This document shows, piece by piece, positions 63,961 to 64,000 of a stretch of 64,000 nucleotides of DNA (positions are counted from its first letter, which is position 1; every line of letters starts with the position of its first letter). Below the pieces are notes generated by a model, which was not told the DNA's origin, ran no database searches, and worked only from the letters and a program-made list of their open reading frames with translations. Origin of the DNA: Pictodentalium vernedei. Lineage: Eukaryota; Mollusca; Scaphopoda; Dentaliida; Dentaliidae. The stretch spans positions 793,905,823 to 793,969,822 of the forward strand of contig CM062296.1 in NCBI GenBank assembly GCA_031216915.1. Reading direction: 5' to 3'. The position numbers and the translations under genes are program-made.

Positions 63961-64000
63961 AAACAAGTATTCAATCAGATTTGCTATCTATGGGAGCGCC

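Larger units (their letters stand above)
59492..64000 (+). mobile_element. DIRS-like element H, truncated by window end, RT deleted
   Basis: The left repeat, with a perfect TGCGCATGCGCA (59645-59656), leader and ORF1 (from about 60536) are present. ORF1 contains a tandem duplication of about 1.1 kb (60770-61900 and 61905-63015). At about 63495 the sequence jumps from late ORF1 to RNase H, skipping the rest of ORF1 and all RT. The recombinase, ICR and right repeat would lie beyond 64000. Confidence 0.8.

Overview
This is a eukaryotic, animal-type window, AT-rich and packed with transposable elements. There are no prokaryotic operons, rRNA genes or CRISPR arrays. The only ordinary host gene I can support is a two-exon piece of a WDTC1/DCAF9-like WD40 gene on the + strand (39431-39599 and 43193-43385). 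Its GT/AG sites are canonical and the codon phase matches across the 3.6 kb intron. The repeat content (many DIRS-like tyrosine-recombinase retrotransposons, tRNA-SINE, TTAA- and TA-flanked MITEs, hAT and Helitron derivatives, stem-loop-headed satellite elements) fits a marine invertebrate, possibly a lophotrochozoan. The sequence alone does not fix the species.

Layout. 1-640 is a ~166-bp tandem repeat. 894-4219 is a snap-back DIRS derivative whose ~850-bp left end is duplicated in inverted orientation. A hAT-transposase-derived coding sequence (4231-5300, 7036-7376, 13675-13855) is cut first by a stem-loop-headed tandem-repeat element (5441-7035) and then by a structurally complete but mutated DIRS element (A, 7377-13674). 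Two TTAA-bounded MITEs follow (13899-14391). DIRS element B runs 14740-22958 and C runs 27478-36722. Each carries a Cys-rich/Gag-like ORF1, an RT-RNase H ORF2 and a tyrosine recombinase ORF3, and each has secondary insertions. From 36984 to 44092 lie small DNA transposons (TA-MITEs, a pogo-like MITE, a hAT MITE with an 8-bp TSD, a TTAA MITE carrying a SINE) around and inside the WDTC1-like intron. 44375-47684 holds a broken pogo-like copy, two long palindromes and a higher-order tandem array. DIRS D (47685-54225) keeps both ends but has lost recognisable RT and recombinase. F and G (54764-57060) are nested left halves, followed by an array of 12-bp palindromes, a MITE with a 245-bp Helitron inside it, and DIRS H (59492 to the window end), which has lost its RT.

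The DIRS copies share one plan: inverted terminal repeats, an internal complementary region (ICR) joining the complements of both ends, and three overlapping ORFs. ORF2 starts in the +1 frame over the ORF1 stop, and ORF3 overlaps ORF2 in the -1 frame. Every copy carries inactivating changes, so they look like a layered fossil record. Nesting gives a relative order of insertion: hAT before DIRS A, pogo-like before D, F before G, C before its MITE and satellite insert, TTAA-MITE before SINE, CTGTTTCTC-MITE before Helitron.
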